Assembly (NCBI GenBank): GCA_019916065.1
Contig: CM034239.1
Location: 39,022,419-39,086,418 of the forward strand
Length of the DNA stretch: 64,000 bases
Direction: 5' to 3'
From: Vitellaria paradoxa
Lineage: Eukaryota > Streptophyta > Magnoliopsida > Ericales > Sapotaceae
Under the pieces are notes generated by a model that saw nothing but the letters and a program-made list of their open reading frames with translations, did no database searches and was not told where the DNA came from. The stretch's first letter is position 1. Every line of letters begins with the position of its first letter. The position numbers and the translations under genes were made by a program. Shown piece by piece: positions 36,230-47,891 of this stretch.

Positions 36230-37300
36230 AAGCTAATTCCCGAACAAGCATCAAAGAATACCCGAGCTCGGCTACTCTCCTCGAGCATGGTGCAAAGCAT
36301 TTCCCGAGCTCGGCTCTCTCCTACAGCAAGGTTAAAGTATATCTCGAGCTCGGCTCTCTATATATATAAGGATGGTATAAAATATACCCCGAACTCGGCT
36401 CTCTCTCTCCAGCAGCTAAGTCTAAAGCTCCTCCAAGCTCAGCGGTTTCCCTCAAGTAAGATATAAAGCACATACCGAAGCATGGATTTCCCGAGCAAAG
36501 TTTAAGGCATATTAGGAGCTCGGCTTCCTTTCTCGAGCATAGATTAAGGCATATTAGGAGCTCGGCTTCCTTTCCCGAGCATAGATTAAGGCATATTAGG
36601 AGCTCGGCTTCTATTCCTGAGCATGACTTAAGGCACATCTTGAAGTCGACTTCATCCTCCCCAAGCAAAGCATTGTCTTCCCGAACAAATCATGGTGCAA
36701 CCGAGCATACTTCGACTCGGATCATCTCGAGAAGCCAAGACTCGACAAGAGCATTTTTTCTTCCGAGAATAATGAAAGCTATGCCGAGCAAATTAAAGTC
36801 ATTTCCAAGCTGCAGCTTAACCGCAGCAAATGCTTGTCCACAAATGCAAAGTACTTCCTTCAACACGAATCTCCTGAATGAAAGTACATCCTTGAGCAGA
36901 TTATAAGCCTTCCTGAGTAGAATAAGCCGAACAAAGCTATACCCGAGCAAACCAAAATCAGACCACGTTATCCTCTGCTAGAGCTTAATCTGCTCGATCA
37001 CTACTAAGTATGCCTAAAGCATATCTTTTGGTCGGCTCTCTCTCAAACTTGGTTTAAGACATATCTTGAGTTGGTTCCATCTTCTCGAGCATGGTTTTAA
37101 GTAAATCTAAAGCACCCCGAGCTCGGCTCTCTATAGCAAAATCTAAAGCATCCCGAGCTCGCTCTCGAGCTCGACTGTTTCCCTTGAGTAAGATACGAAG
37201 CATATACTGAGCTCGGCGATATCCCTCAGTAATGCTTAAGCATATCACAAGCTCGGCCCCTGTCCCGAACATGATTTAAATCACATCTTGAGGTCGGCTA
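36230..37300 (+). repeat. CCGAGCTCGG palindrome region with a 42-bp tandem array
   Basis: The 10-bp palindrome CCGAGCTCGG and one-base variants recur near 36250, 36300, 36346, 36390, 37115, 37155 and 37208, often followed by CTCTC. At 36504, 36546 and 36588 three 42-bp tandem units start with AAGGCATATTAGGAGCTCGG. Confidence 0.75.
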
Positions 37301-38964
37301 CATCCTCCTCGAGCAGAGCATAGTTTACCCTTGAGTAAGGATAAAGTACAACTCTTAGCAGTGACAAAGTACATCCCCAAGCAAGGTTGGTGCCCCTGAA
37401 CAAGCTAACTATTTTGTAGAAAGACTATCTCGAGCATGGCTCATCTCCTTGAGCAATGTCACTTGTCATCAAAAGCGTCCCGAGCAAGACAAATGTGCTC
37501 CTGAGTAAGGCTATTACTCTATAGAGGTATTCCCGAGCATAATTATCATCATTCAAACACTTATTCATGCTGAAACGAAGCCACAGTAAGTGCGCCCAAG
37601 GAAAAAAGTCCAAAAAAGTGATGAAGATGAGCTTATTTTAGAATTCTGACCATCGCAAACCACCATAGGTGGTTTGGTCACATAGATCTCAAAAAAATAC
37701 ATGAAATAGACACCAAGATCACCTAAATTGGACACCCGAGCAAAAAGTTATGACCGTCTAAAGTTTTCATGAAATAAAGTCCAATCTAGTTTGGTTTTCT
37801 TTCTTTTTCTACCCCTGTGAGTGCATTGAAAGGATTTGCAACCCGGCAGATCATAGTTCACTGGTTTCTCTCATCTTTTTGATGACCGTCTAAAGGTTTC
37901 TCTCATCTTATTTTGGCTCTTTAATCGGGCAAACGATGAATTCAAAGTTACATCTTTATTTATGGATGCTCGGGTTTTTTCACATGACTTTTAGTAAAGT
38001 ATTCTCAATACACTTGTCATCCTCAGCGACATCCAAAGTTGATGAGATGAAGAGCAACAACCGAGTGACTTTGTTCCCGAGCAACTTGGAAGAAACCTGT
38101 GTTGATATGGCCGAACAACTTGTGGCCGAGCAGCTTGAAAGAAACCTGTGCCGAGCAACTTTTTGTGGCCAAACAGCTTTTTGCCAAGCAACTTGCATGC
38201 CGAGCATCTTATATGCAAATTTTACATGTAAAGTAAGTAAAGCTTCTTATACAGATAAGGACCTGATTTTTGTATTTCAAGCTCCCATATCTATTCCTCA
38301 TGCAAACTTTTCCAAGCACATCCAATAGAATGAGATGACCATCTATTGCGGCTCAAATGCCAAATGATTTTTGAAGAACTATTCAGAGCTATATTAATTC
38401 TACCAGTGCAGTAAAAGTGAACTAAGGTTCTCGGATTAACATCCGTACTATGTCGAACAATCCTGCAGACAAAAGGTTATTCAAAATAGAATCAAATCAT
38501 ATCATTCAAGTTCGATTCTTGAATTTTTTAGAGTTTGATAATCAGGCTCAAGCTCGCCTCGTCTTACTTGACTTAGGAAGGCCAGGTGCATCAATACTTG
38601 CCCGTTGTCTTTATTGCTGAAACATTCTAATTTTTGAAGTCTTATTACATATGAGGTGGAAAGAAAAATTATGGAAAGTTATGAGAAGCCCTCCATATGC
38701 CTATGACTTATGGCTTTACATAATTACTTGCACAGGCAAATCGATTTAGCATGATTCTATCTTTGCATCTCATAAAAAGCATAAAACCGTTTATACTGTT
38801 GTTGAAGTATATCTATGCAATGTTGCATACTTCCACTGTTGATGAATTTCAATTTTTGAGCTCATATTGTTTATTTTATATACGGAAAGGATAAAAGTTT
38901 ATAAGTTTTACTCTACTTTACTCTGCCCGGGTAATAAATTATCCTGACCAGAGTAGGGGCAAAA

Positions 38965-39490
38965 TGTGAGGTATAAAAATAGCTTGCCCGACCACAAGAG
39001 TGGTCAGCCAACCATAAATTGCACCCCCCGAACAGGGAGGTATATTATGGTTAAATTCGAACTAGATAGTTTGCTAGTTACGTTGTATAGTTTCTTTATG
39101 TACTATACTTTCACACGGCTCCCGAAGCTTACATTATCTGGCATTTAATATTAGCCACCCACCTCCACTTTAAATCATATCAAGATAAAGTGATAGTCAA
39201 ATCAACAAAAAGCAAGACAAACACTCCATCTATAAATACCAAAAGTTAAGACAGTAAAAAGGGCTCTTTTTTCGGCTCATTTTTCTCGGATCTTCTTCTC
39301 TCTCTTTTTATTTTACATAAGCTTATATCTATACAAGAAACTGACTTAAGCATCGGAGTGTCCTTGGTCGGGGACCAACTCCGACCGCTTTATTTTACTA
39401 CATTCTTGCTTGCAGGCCGCCGGGAGGGGATTTCAATGAACAAGGGAGAGAAGGGGTCTATGGAGAAGAAGGTAAAATTATTGCCGAACA
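38965..39490 (+). repeat. 3' LTR of the non-autonomous element
   Basis: 526 bp, matching 32434-32958. Preceded by the purine tract GAGTAGGGGCAAAA and followed by target copy AGATT at 39491. Confidence 0.9.
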
Positions 39491-40381
39491 AGATTGGTCC
39501 TATCCTTTCTTGAATTAATTCAGCCAATTGTTATTTATTAACCACCAAATTCTGTGTTTGCCCGTAGCTCCCTTAACGGGCCAATTATTGTCTACCATAG
39601 TTGGCCTTTGCTCCGGTATGGCCAAAGCTTCGACCAATTAGGCAGTCGACCTAGCCGAAACCTCGTTACTAGTTTGTGGGATGAATAGAGGGTTAGTATT
39701 TCCCCAAGTTGTTGTTGCAGGGATTTGCCCAATACCAGTGGGTGGGTAATAAGTGGTTTTTCGACTAGCAGGTGGTTGACTCGAGGCAGAGGTCTCGTTG
39801 TTGGATTGATTTAGGCCGAGTATTTGTTAGAGTTTATAAGTTTTCTGTAGTTGCCCCCTAGCACAGGATTCACTAGTGTTTTGACCTGGTAAGCTAGAGG
39901 TTAGTAGATAATCAGTCGAAGGACCGACATGTCCAGGAAGCGTACTTTGAGTACCATATGGTATGTCAGTACTTTGTAAACTCATTAGGGTTGATCAATT
40001 TTGGGGATTAATCGATATGCTAAGACTCGCGCTGATAGCATAGTTGTGTGAAGCAGGGTTATACAGACCCTAGCCATTCATTGGTCTCATCCACATAGGA
40101 CTTACATGTTACCACCCAGTAAATGAGAAAACAACTTCATTCCTTCCTGGTCTTGCCATCTACTCGAATTGCCGAGCTTCCGCGGCTAGTTAAGCATTAA
40201 TGGACAACAAAGTGTTGTTTATCGTAGTAAGCATATTTGTTTCTTTTGAACTACTGTCCTGTATAGCCTAATGCAAAAAATTACTACTTTCTTGCATATT
40301 TTGGCATATCATTGATAATTCATTAGAATTAGACTCACTACGATCTGGACTTAGACTCCTAGACGAGTTACTGTTTACCAT
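39491..40381 (-). pseudogene. Tat gag, N-terminal part
   Basis: On the minus strand an ATG at 40381-40379 opens a reading rich in Ser/Asn (MVNSNSSRSLSPDRSESNS). It runs with several stops toward 39491, where the 7-kb element splits it from 32433. It lies about 70 bp after the primer site, as expected for a gag start. Conserved motifs are few, so identity rests on position. Confidence 0.55.
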
Positions 40382-40450
40382 AATTGCTTTTCCTTTTCTT
40401 TGTATTAATCTTTTCCTCTGACTTCTTGTGACTACTATAAACTAAAACAA

Positions 40451-40472
40451 GTCCCACTAGGCATGCCAAAAA
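40451..40472 (-). promoter_or_regulatory. Primer binding site of the Tat element
   Basis: The minus strand reads TTTTTGGCATGCCTAGTGGGAC directly after the LTR end at 40474, the usual form of a Tat-type primer site (TGGC-GCC-AGTGGGAC) with small changes. Confidence 0.75.
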
Positions 40473-41506
40473 TTGTTTGTGCTAAAAATTCTCAAAACAC
40501 AACCAACGCCACGTTCTTTCATGGTTTTAGAAAAGTGTAAGTGCGAGCATGCTTGAATCCGAAGAATCCAAATGTGTATGTGTGTGTGTTTAACTGACTG
40601 AGTCAAGTGAATTTCATGGTTGGATTTCAATTTTAACACGAGAACTTTTACTTTCGGTTTTCACAAGAGTCAAAGCAAAAATATACTTTATAAGTACAAA
40701 AAAAGTAATTTTATGAAGTTAAACACAGAAAAGTACGTGGAACTCCGTGAACAAATAAAGATGTATTCCTTTTTCTTCTTAATAAACAAAATTACTCCAA
40801 GTACAATCAGAGTGAACATAAGCAGGATGTTTCTTACAAAGGAGAAGAACAAGAGTAAAACGAAATTGGAAGATTGATACAGAAATGTAAATGGTAGAAA
40901 AGTAAGTGACAACGAAAGTAAAATCTGCTGGAGAGTTTTGGGGTAGGGACCTTTTCTTCTTTGGTTGATCTACTATTTATAGGAGATATTGAGTCTGTGA
41001 GCATCCATGTTCTCCACGTTCTCTTCATTTACACGTTCTAGCTATCATGGCATCGTGCTGTAATGGCTCTGAGAATTCGAAACCTGGAAGTTATTCTTAA
41101 TTGTCCCTTCTGAAAGCATCCTATTTTTACTTTCTATCGGCCAGCTTATATGATGGTCTTGAGTCATGTCTCACTCGCTGGCTAATTTTATTTTTATATC
41201 CTTCCTTTACTTCACTGGCTTCCTCTAAAGTCCCTCATGGTTGATTGCCTTTAACCGATGGTATGCTTATTTCATTCATTAGCCGATTCTATTTCCATGC
41301 TCTTTTTTCCTTGTATTGGTTCATTTCGAAGTTCCTTATGGCCAATTAGTGTTAGCCGATGATTAACACAAAAGTGCCTTGACCGACCCTAAAATATGTT
41401 TAGGTTCTACCTCTCAAGTGCAAGAGAGCAGTCGTAGTTTTAAACTCGGTGTGTCCGAGGTCGAATTCACAGGGAGCCTATGTTATTCAGTTTCTAGGTT
41501 GTAAGA

Positions 41507-42985
41507 TGATTACAATTGAAAAGTGTAATTACAAACTCCTTAATTCAACATGTATTAATACATTGGAATAAGTAAATTTGAAGTTTTAGTGTTATTTTAT
41601 TACTTATACTTTTATTTTTTCCAATTGCAGGGAAAAGGGCAAGGAGATGAAAGTTTATAGCTATGGAAAGGGCCAAGAGGAAGAAGAAAAAGTCATGGTT
41701 CAAACCTCACCTTTGATGGAAAAGACTAGTCCAAAGACCCAACCTAAAGAAGGAAGAGAAGCAAATCAAGAGATACAAAGGGGTCCCGACCATCACCTCC
41801 ATACGGTTGGGACCACAGTGTACAAGAATTGAAGAATTAGCTTTTTGTGGTCCCGACCCCCTCCAGACGGTCGAAACCACCTTGCCTTTTTCAGCCCGCG
41901 TGAGAAGCTCCTTTTCTTGGGTTTCTTTGCGTCTTTATAAGGACCCATTGCACGGCTATGAGGGAGATGCCTCCTTTGAAGATTCCGTAAATAATTTGAG
42001 AGTTAGATCATATTTAAATTAAGTTTGAGAGTGTTCTTAGGTTTTAAAAAGTTTTGTTAATGGATGCTTTTGGAGATTTATTCTTCATTGTCGCGTTGTT
42101 GATTCATCTTTTCTTTTATGCACAAGTTACATTGTAAGTTATACTTCGTTTCACTCTTTAATATGGTGTTTTGCTTATTTCAATTGTTAGATCGCATGAT
42201 TGAATGTTCGTTTATCATTTTTGTGTTGTTTAAAATGGTTATAGCGTAAAACCCTAATCTTGATTCAATGAATCAAGAAAGGCTAGTTCACGAAAATGCT
42301 ATGGGATGTTCGTAGACTATTCGCATGGGTTGCGAAACCTCATGCATAAGGATCTACCAATTTAAACCTATTTTAACTTGTTTCGAAAACATTCGAAAAC
42401 GAAAACCTTTAACCATATTCGCTGAAATCACTGTTATGGGTTTTTTATTATAATTGATTAATACTTTTGAACAAATTAAAAGTAGGATTCAAGTTCAATT
42501 CTGATTTTGTTTGTTTGAAAAGACTTTCGAAAACAAAAGTTTTTAACTATATTCGTTTGAAATCACTGGTACTAACTTTTGGATTTAAAATATTCTCAAT
42601 ATCTTTGACTTAACCCAATCATCCCATAGTAATGTAGTGAACTACCTGGACTTGAAAGTTGAATCAAGAACCTTTTTAATATCATGCTTGTTATTTAATT
42701 TAATTTCTGAGTTAATCAATTTGCTTTAAAATTTAATTTTATTGCATTTTAATTTAATATCACAATTCCTTCATTCCATCATTCTCAACCCAACCATTCT
42801 TAAACATCCTATAAATCCAAAATTAGTTTAAATTGATTTAGGTTCACCTACTAACTAAGAGAACAAGTTTAGAGCTTTTAGCAAAGTCCTCCCTGTGGAT
42901 TCGACCTCGGACTCACCGAGTTTAAAACTACGACTGCTCTCTTGCACTTGAGAGGTAGAACCCGAACACATTTCAGGGTCGGTCA
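41507..42985 (+). mobile_element. Athila-type solo LTR A (1479 bp)
   Basis: TGATTACAATTG to CAGGGTCGGTCA, perfect target duplication TAAGA (41502-41506 and 42986-42990). Its last 100 bp are a close reverse complement of the start of the LTR it sits in, so it is the same family in opposite orientation. TATA box TTTATAAGG at 41935-41943; palindromic GGTCCCGACC/GGTTGGGACC units at 41783-41880 upstream. No second LTR or interior. Confidence 0.92.
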
Positions 42986-43242
42986 TAAGACAAATTTAAA
43001 ACCTAATGTAACTAAAGTTTGATATTCAATTGGAACTAATTCCTAAGGCTTTGCAGAATTAAAATTTAAACTAAAACTAAATTAATTTTACTTAAGAAGT
43101 TAAACAATTCAAATGTTTGATTTTCAAATTTAACTTAATTAACTAATTTCGAAAGTGCAACAATGTATTATGCTAAAATTCAAGGCAAATTAACTATTGC
43201 AAGGAATTGAAGTGACTAATAAAATTTGATAATAAAAGGGTT

Positions 43243-43332
43243 CTTGATTCAACTTACAAGTCTGGGTGATTCACTAATTCGCTCTTTCTTGATTCAACTT
43301 ACAAGTCTGGGTGATTCACTAATTCGCTCAGG
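43243..43332. repeat. 45-bp tandem duplication in the Athila 3' LTR
   Basis: Two near-identical units begin CTTGATTCAACTTACAAG at 43243 and 43288. The other LTR has one (near 55554), so the duplication arose after insertion. Confidence 0.9.
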
Positions 43333-44451
43333 GGCTTTTAGATGCAATTTTGAATTAGGGTTTTGTTTAAAAAGTGTTAAGAACATTAAAATCAAAGATC
43401 AGTACTAGTGATTTCAAACGAATATGGTTAAAGATCTTTGTTTTCGAATGTTTTCTAAACAAACACGTTCAAAGTTGAAATTGAATCCTATTATCTACTT
43501 GTTCCAAAAATGATAAGAACATTTAAACCAAAAATCAGTATCAGTGATTTCAAATGAATATGATTTAAGATTTTTGTTTTTGAATGTTTTCGAAATAAGC
43601 AAAAAGAGGTTTTAAAATCGTAAAGACCTTCGCATGTGCTTTTGCAACCCATGCGAAGGGTCTACATACATCCCAGAGCTTTTCATGAATCACCCTTTCT
43701 TGATTCATTGAATCAAGAACTAGGGTTTCTACTTGAACATGATTTTAAACAAAATGAAAGTAACAAACGAAAGTATAAACATTCGATCTATCACTTAAAA
43801 CCAAGAAATCATATATTAAATAGATGAAATGAAAACAAACTTTCACAGAAAGTAACTCTGAAAGTGCGTAATGAAAAAGTAGTGCGATCAAGAACAAGCA
43901 AACATCTAACAAATCCATAAATCTTCTCTCAAAAACAATGTAAAAACTATTTAAAGCTCTCAAGAAATAAACTAAAAAGTATTGGGGAGACGTCCCTTGT
44001 TCAGTCGTACAAATGTGTTATATATAGGTTAAGAAACACCCTAGAAAAACGAAGTAAAACGCGCACCCAGGGCTTTGTTGGGGTCCGGACCCTTTGGGGA
44101 GGGGTCTGGACCCTAGAACATCAATTTCTGCAAATTCCTTCACTGTGGTCTAGACCATTTGGGGAGGGGTCCGGACCCCAGAACCTTGGTTGCTCCATTT
44201 TTCTTTTCTTTCGCTCTTAGTCCTTGGGTTGGTCCAAACCATTCTTGATGAAGCTTGAACGACAACTTCTCCTTCGTCTTCTAAGCCCTCTCCAACACTA
44301 TTAACTTTGCTTTTCTCATCCATTTCCCTACAAATAAGATAATAAAACTTGTAAGTTACAAAATAATGTCAAAACTTTAAATTTAACTATTCAAATGCAT
44401 TATAATGTATCTAAATATAGAGTTTGTAATTACACTTTTCAAGTGTAATCA

Positions 44452-46422
44452 CACCCCCCAACTTGAACATTGCTAGTCCCTAGCAATGACTTTATTAAAA
44501 TGGAATGCAACTGCTACCCTTATTTCTCTTTTTGTTGGAAACGCGGCTACACTTAGCTACGTGCAGCAAGCCCTTTAAACCCTTAGGTTCCCCCTAGTGG
44601 ACGAGTAAGGTCTCGTGAAGGTTTGCAGTGAATCTACCCACAAAATTCTATGGCATGATATTAATGTGTCAAAGAGTAATCAAGATCAACATTGACTTAG
44701 GCTCAAACTCAACAAGTCACAAAATCCAAATATCTTGTGTAATCCCCCTGCATTAAGCATTCATTCGTGGACTATCAAACTAAAAAGAACATATGTGCAA
44801 AGTTGTTTCATTCATTCCACAAGGTCGCATGAACATAAATTGAACTAAGTTTCAACTTCAAATTCTCACAAGGTTCCACTCATAAACAAAGGAATTCACT
44901 CATCAAGGGTTCACTCATACCTATAACATACAATGCTATCCTAGTTGCACATAACCCCACGAATAAGTGAATGAATTGAGTCAAAGATCAAAGTGGACAG
45001 CTCATAAAAGTATTCCAATGCATATGTAAGAAATCACACTACACACCCTACACAAGACCACTACATGCACAATATAAGAGTTGCTTGCTTAGACTCCACT
45101 AGGTCTTTATTTTGGTTGTAACTTGGCCAAGGGTAATGGTTTACAACAGAAGATATGGAAGTCAAAGCACATGCCTTGGGATAAAAGTGTTTAAGTGCAC
45201 ACACATCCCAACTACCCCTTTTCTTTCTAACCTAAACAAGGATCCCAACAAGAAACTTATTCATGCTAAATACTACCCAAAGGACAATTTCAAATATTGC
45301 AAACAACGTATAAGTCCCACAATTTCATGTACTAAAGGAATAAATATTTTTTTTCTCTCTCTCTCTTTTTTTTTTTTTTTTTAACAAACGTCACATACAT
45401 TCTCATCCCAACATTCATCCTCCTTTTACTTCTCAAAAGCTTACATTCCCAATCCCACATTCCGAACTTACACTTTGAGGCACTTTCTTAACCCAAGACA
45501 TATGAGGGTAAGGCTAAAAGTGTGTGAATGGGGTGTTTGGGACATCATATGAGAGGTGAACCAAGAAGAGAAAAATTTATCACACACTTTATTATAAGGT
45601 TTCAAGTTGGTTCCTAGGACAATTTTATATTAAGAAAGATAAAAAGCTCAAAACAACAAAGATGGCCTAGCATTATGTCCTAAGCTTACAACAACTCATA
45701 TTGTACCAAGGGATACTCATGCAAGTATGTAATGCAATTAGTGCATTGAGATTCAAAATGAAGAGTAAAAGAGCTGTGGTCATGTACAACCCCTCAAGAA
45801 AAGAATAAAAGGCTCAAAAGCTCACCATAGGGTTATAAGTTTCCACCTAGTCCATGAATGCTCAATTAACCAATGTTAAACAAAATCTACTTCTAAGCAC
45901 ATAGCACTTTTCAATGATAGTAAAAAACATGCACAAGGTTATGACACATTCCATTTGAACTAAGTTTTCTATCAAAGTTTGAACAAAATTCAATTATCAC
46001 TCTTTCACTCTAATCCACAATCAACCAAACCAAAGAGGCAAAATGTAAGTTTAAATGTGTTGAGTCATATGTTTAAGCGCAAAAAGAATGCTTGAAATTT
46101 TGAAAAATTTAACAATTTTCAATTTTTCACACAAATTCATCATGTGAACTCTACCCCCCAACTTAAACTACACATTGTCCTCAACGTGGAAATCATAACA
46201 AAAACAATGGGCTGTAGTGTGTAAAGAAAGCATGATGAAGAGCAAGATGTGATAATCATATAAAAAATAGTAGAGCACAAATAAAGCAAACATGCACCCA
46301 TTATTAATTTCATGTAAACATGTCCCCCCAACCTAAATTAAAGAAATTGGTGGATTAAATGTAATAACAAAATGAATAATGCAACAAATAGAAGAATAAA
46401 TATGAATACGAAAAGAAAGATA
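44452..46422 (-). other. Athila 3' non-coding region
   Basis: About 2 kb between the last ORF and the 3' LTR with no supported gene. Beside the LTR it has a purine tract followed by the small hairpin TGCTAGGGACTAGCA (44468-44482). Further purine tracts TTGGGGGG lie at about 46150-46161 and 46322-46333 (minus strand). A CT/T-rich tract is at 45354-45382. Confidence 0.7.
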
Positions 46423-46920
46423 TTACCTCATTTTGTCGTCTAAAAGCTGATGAGATATGAAAAGAAATTGCAAAGCAGTACCAAAAGCTTCATCTTGGTC
46501 TAACTCATTAGGAATTGCAACACCCTCCTTACATGAAGTGTCAACCCGCTCTATATCAGGGATATCTTCTAAAGGTGGCAAATCAGTATATCTAGACAAA
46601 GAACTTAACTCAGACTCTATACTAGTGTCAGTGTTTGTGGCATAAGAAGGTGCATCTAACCACTCATTAGCTACGGTTACCTCTGCCCATTCCATCTCTA
46701 ATAGCAGTTCAAGGTCAACTTCATTCCACCATTGGTCATCAAGTAATTGGTTAGGAGTTACATGCATCAATGGGGGATAAATAAGTGGCAAAGGTAGGGA
46801 ATTACTCTCTATAACATATCTCTTAGGCCACCATTCACAGTTAATTTTAGAACTCTCTGATTCACTATCACTAGACAGGTAAGGTGTTGCTTCCCATTTA
46901 CTTTTATGCCCAATTAACAT
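46423..46920 (-). CDS. Unrecognised ORF of the Athila 3' region (165 aa)
   Basis: Open from ATG at 46920 to the stop at 46423. I do not recognise it. The protein is acidic: Ser/Glu-rich near the start (SSDSESESS), Trp-rich in the middle (LDDQWWNEVDLELLLEMEWAE), with further acidic Pro-containing stretches (DLPPLEDIPDIE). No signal peptide or transmembrane segment is seen. It is downstream of the env-like ORF and upstream of the 3' purine tracts, so it may be the end of the env-like coding region or a separate product. It is one of the few uninterrupted frames in the element. Confidence 0.45.
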   Translation of the reverse strand: MLIGHKSKWEATPYLSSDSESESSKINCEWWPKRYVIESNSLPLPLIYPPLMHVTPNQLLDDQWWNEVDLELLLEMEWAEVTVANEWLDAPSYATNTDTSIESELSSLSRYTDLPPLEDIPDIERVDTSCKEGVAIPNELDQDEAFGTALQFLFISHQLLDDKMR

Positions 46921-47891
46921 GTTAAAATTATCCTTCTGATTAAAATTTTCATGGTTAGAACCAGATTTAAGTTACCTGCTCTTTGCAAAGAATATACAAA
47001 ATAATATGTTAAGAATAAAGGTAATCAAAATAACTCAACACAAGGTAATAACATTAAACTTCAAAAATTAAAAGAATAATTTAAACGATAGCAGGAAGGA
47101 ATAATTAAACATGACTAAGCAAAAATATCAAAATGACAAAATTAAGTATACATAAACATTTGTTTCAAATAAGTAGAGGAAAAATACAGAGTTTTAGGAA
47201 TAATAAATAAAGCAAGACATCTCTCTCTTAAACTCTCAAAAAGATATGAAAATAACAAGAAAAATCACTGAGGAGGTGGAGGTGGATGAGACTCTCTGAT
47301 GTAATCCAAAATGGTCTGTAGGAGGTGTCCATGGGTTTGCTGGCTCTAGTGGATACGTTGAAGGAGCTAGTGGTCTGCTTCTTGATTTTGTTCCATAATA
47401 CTGGTACGCTCGGCTAGTGCCTCTATTTGATCGACTAAGTCTTCATTAGTAACCCCCTCCCCATCCTCTTCTGGCTCATCTAATGCTTGGGAAGGTTCAC
47501 CCTAACTTTCAAGCTCATCTACCTTCCTCTTCTTTTGGGAGATTATGCCTCGGGATTTGACATAAGGCGTGATATTGAAAGGGTGCAAACCAGTGGCTAT
47601 GGGTAAATCATCAGTAATACGAGCTCCCTTCCTTTTGAATATTTCTATGAGCGCTCCACCAAAAGGTAATGCAGTTAAAGCACTAGGGTGCTAACAGGTG
47701 TACGCCACTTGGTGCTAAAAATAGGAAGGTAACTCAATTGTCAATCCCATTCCAATAGCATAAATCAATTTAGCTCTAATGCGAGTGCAATAAGAGTTCC
47801 TATTCTGAGGTAGCAGGTTTGTGCAAGAAAACATGTGCAGTGCCCAATATTTGTCCTTAAGTACAGATACTGGCTTCCTATGCTCTGTACC
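46921..47891 (-). other. Degenerate continuation between the env-like ORF and the 165-aa ORF
   Basis: Minus-strand frames hold fragments such as a Lys/Glu-rich stretch near 47530 (PKEEEGR) but are broken by many stops. Probably the decayed C-terminal part of the env-like ORF. No separate gene is supported. Confidence 0.5.

Larger units (their letters stand above)
32979..38964 (+). other. Non-coding interior of the non-autonomous element
   Basis: No coding region is supported; short ORFs here translate repeats. A degenerate motif CCGAGCA/CCCGAGC recurs from about 33590 to 38200 at irregular spacing of roughly 20-50 bp, often followed by a short T/A-rich word. Tandem arrays lie at 35200-35545, 35540-35760 and 36500-36630, and a palindrome-rich stretch at 36230-37300. 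Confidence 0.7.
32434..39490 (+). mobile_element. Non-autonomous LTR retrotransposon (LARD-like), 7057 bp
   Basis: Two LTRs of 525 and 526 bp (TGTGAGGTATAAAA to TTGCCGAACA) and a perfect target duplication AGATT (32429-32433 and 39491-39495). The primer site TGGCGCCCACCGTGGGGC lies at 32961-32978 and the purine tract GAGTAGGGGCAAAA before the 3' LTR. The 6-kb interior has no gag or pol and no long ORF; it is made of repeats with the core CCGAGC and several tandem arrays. It must have used proteins of another element. The LTRs differ by a few percent by eye. Inserted into Tat gag. Confidence 0.9.
41380..44451 (-). repeat. Athila 3' LTR, enlarged by nested solo LTR A and a 45-bp duplication
   Basis: TGACCGACCC to GTGTAATCA. 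After removing solo LTR A with one target copy (1484 bp) and a 45-bp tandem duplication, 1543 bp remain, against 1544 bp in the 5' LTR. The minus-strand purine tract TTGGGGGGTG adjoins it (complement of 44452-44461). TATA complement TTATATATAGG at 44018-44028; palindromic cassette at 44083-44190. Confidence 0.92.

Noticed and set aside
37936..38328. 130-aa open frame in the non-autonomous element
   Set aside because: Overlaps CCGAGCA repeats, shows no domain, and open frames exist on the other strand over the same repeats.
43243..43332. CRISPR-like repeat
   Set aside because: Only two adjacent units without spacers, in a plant LTR.
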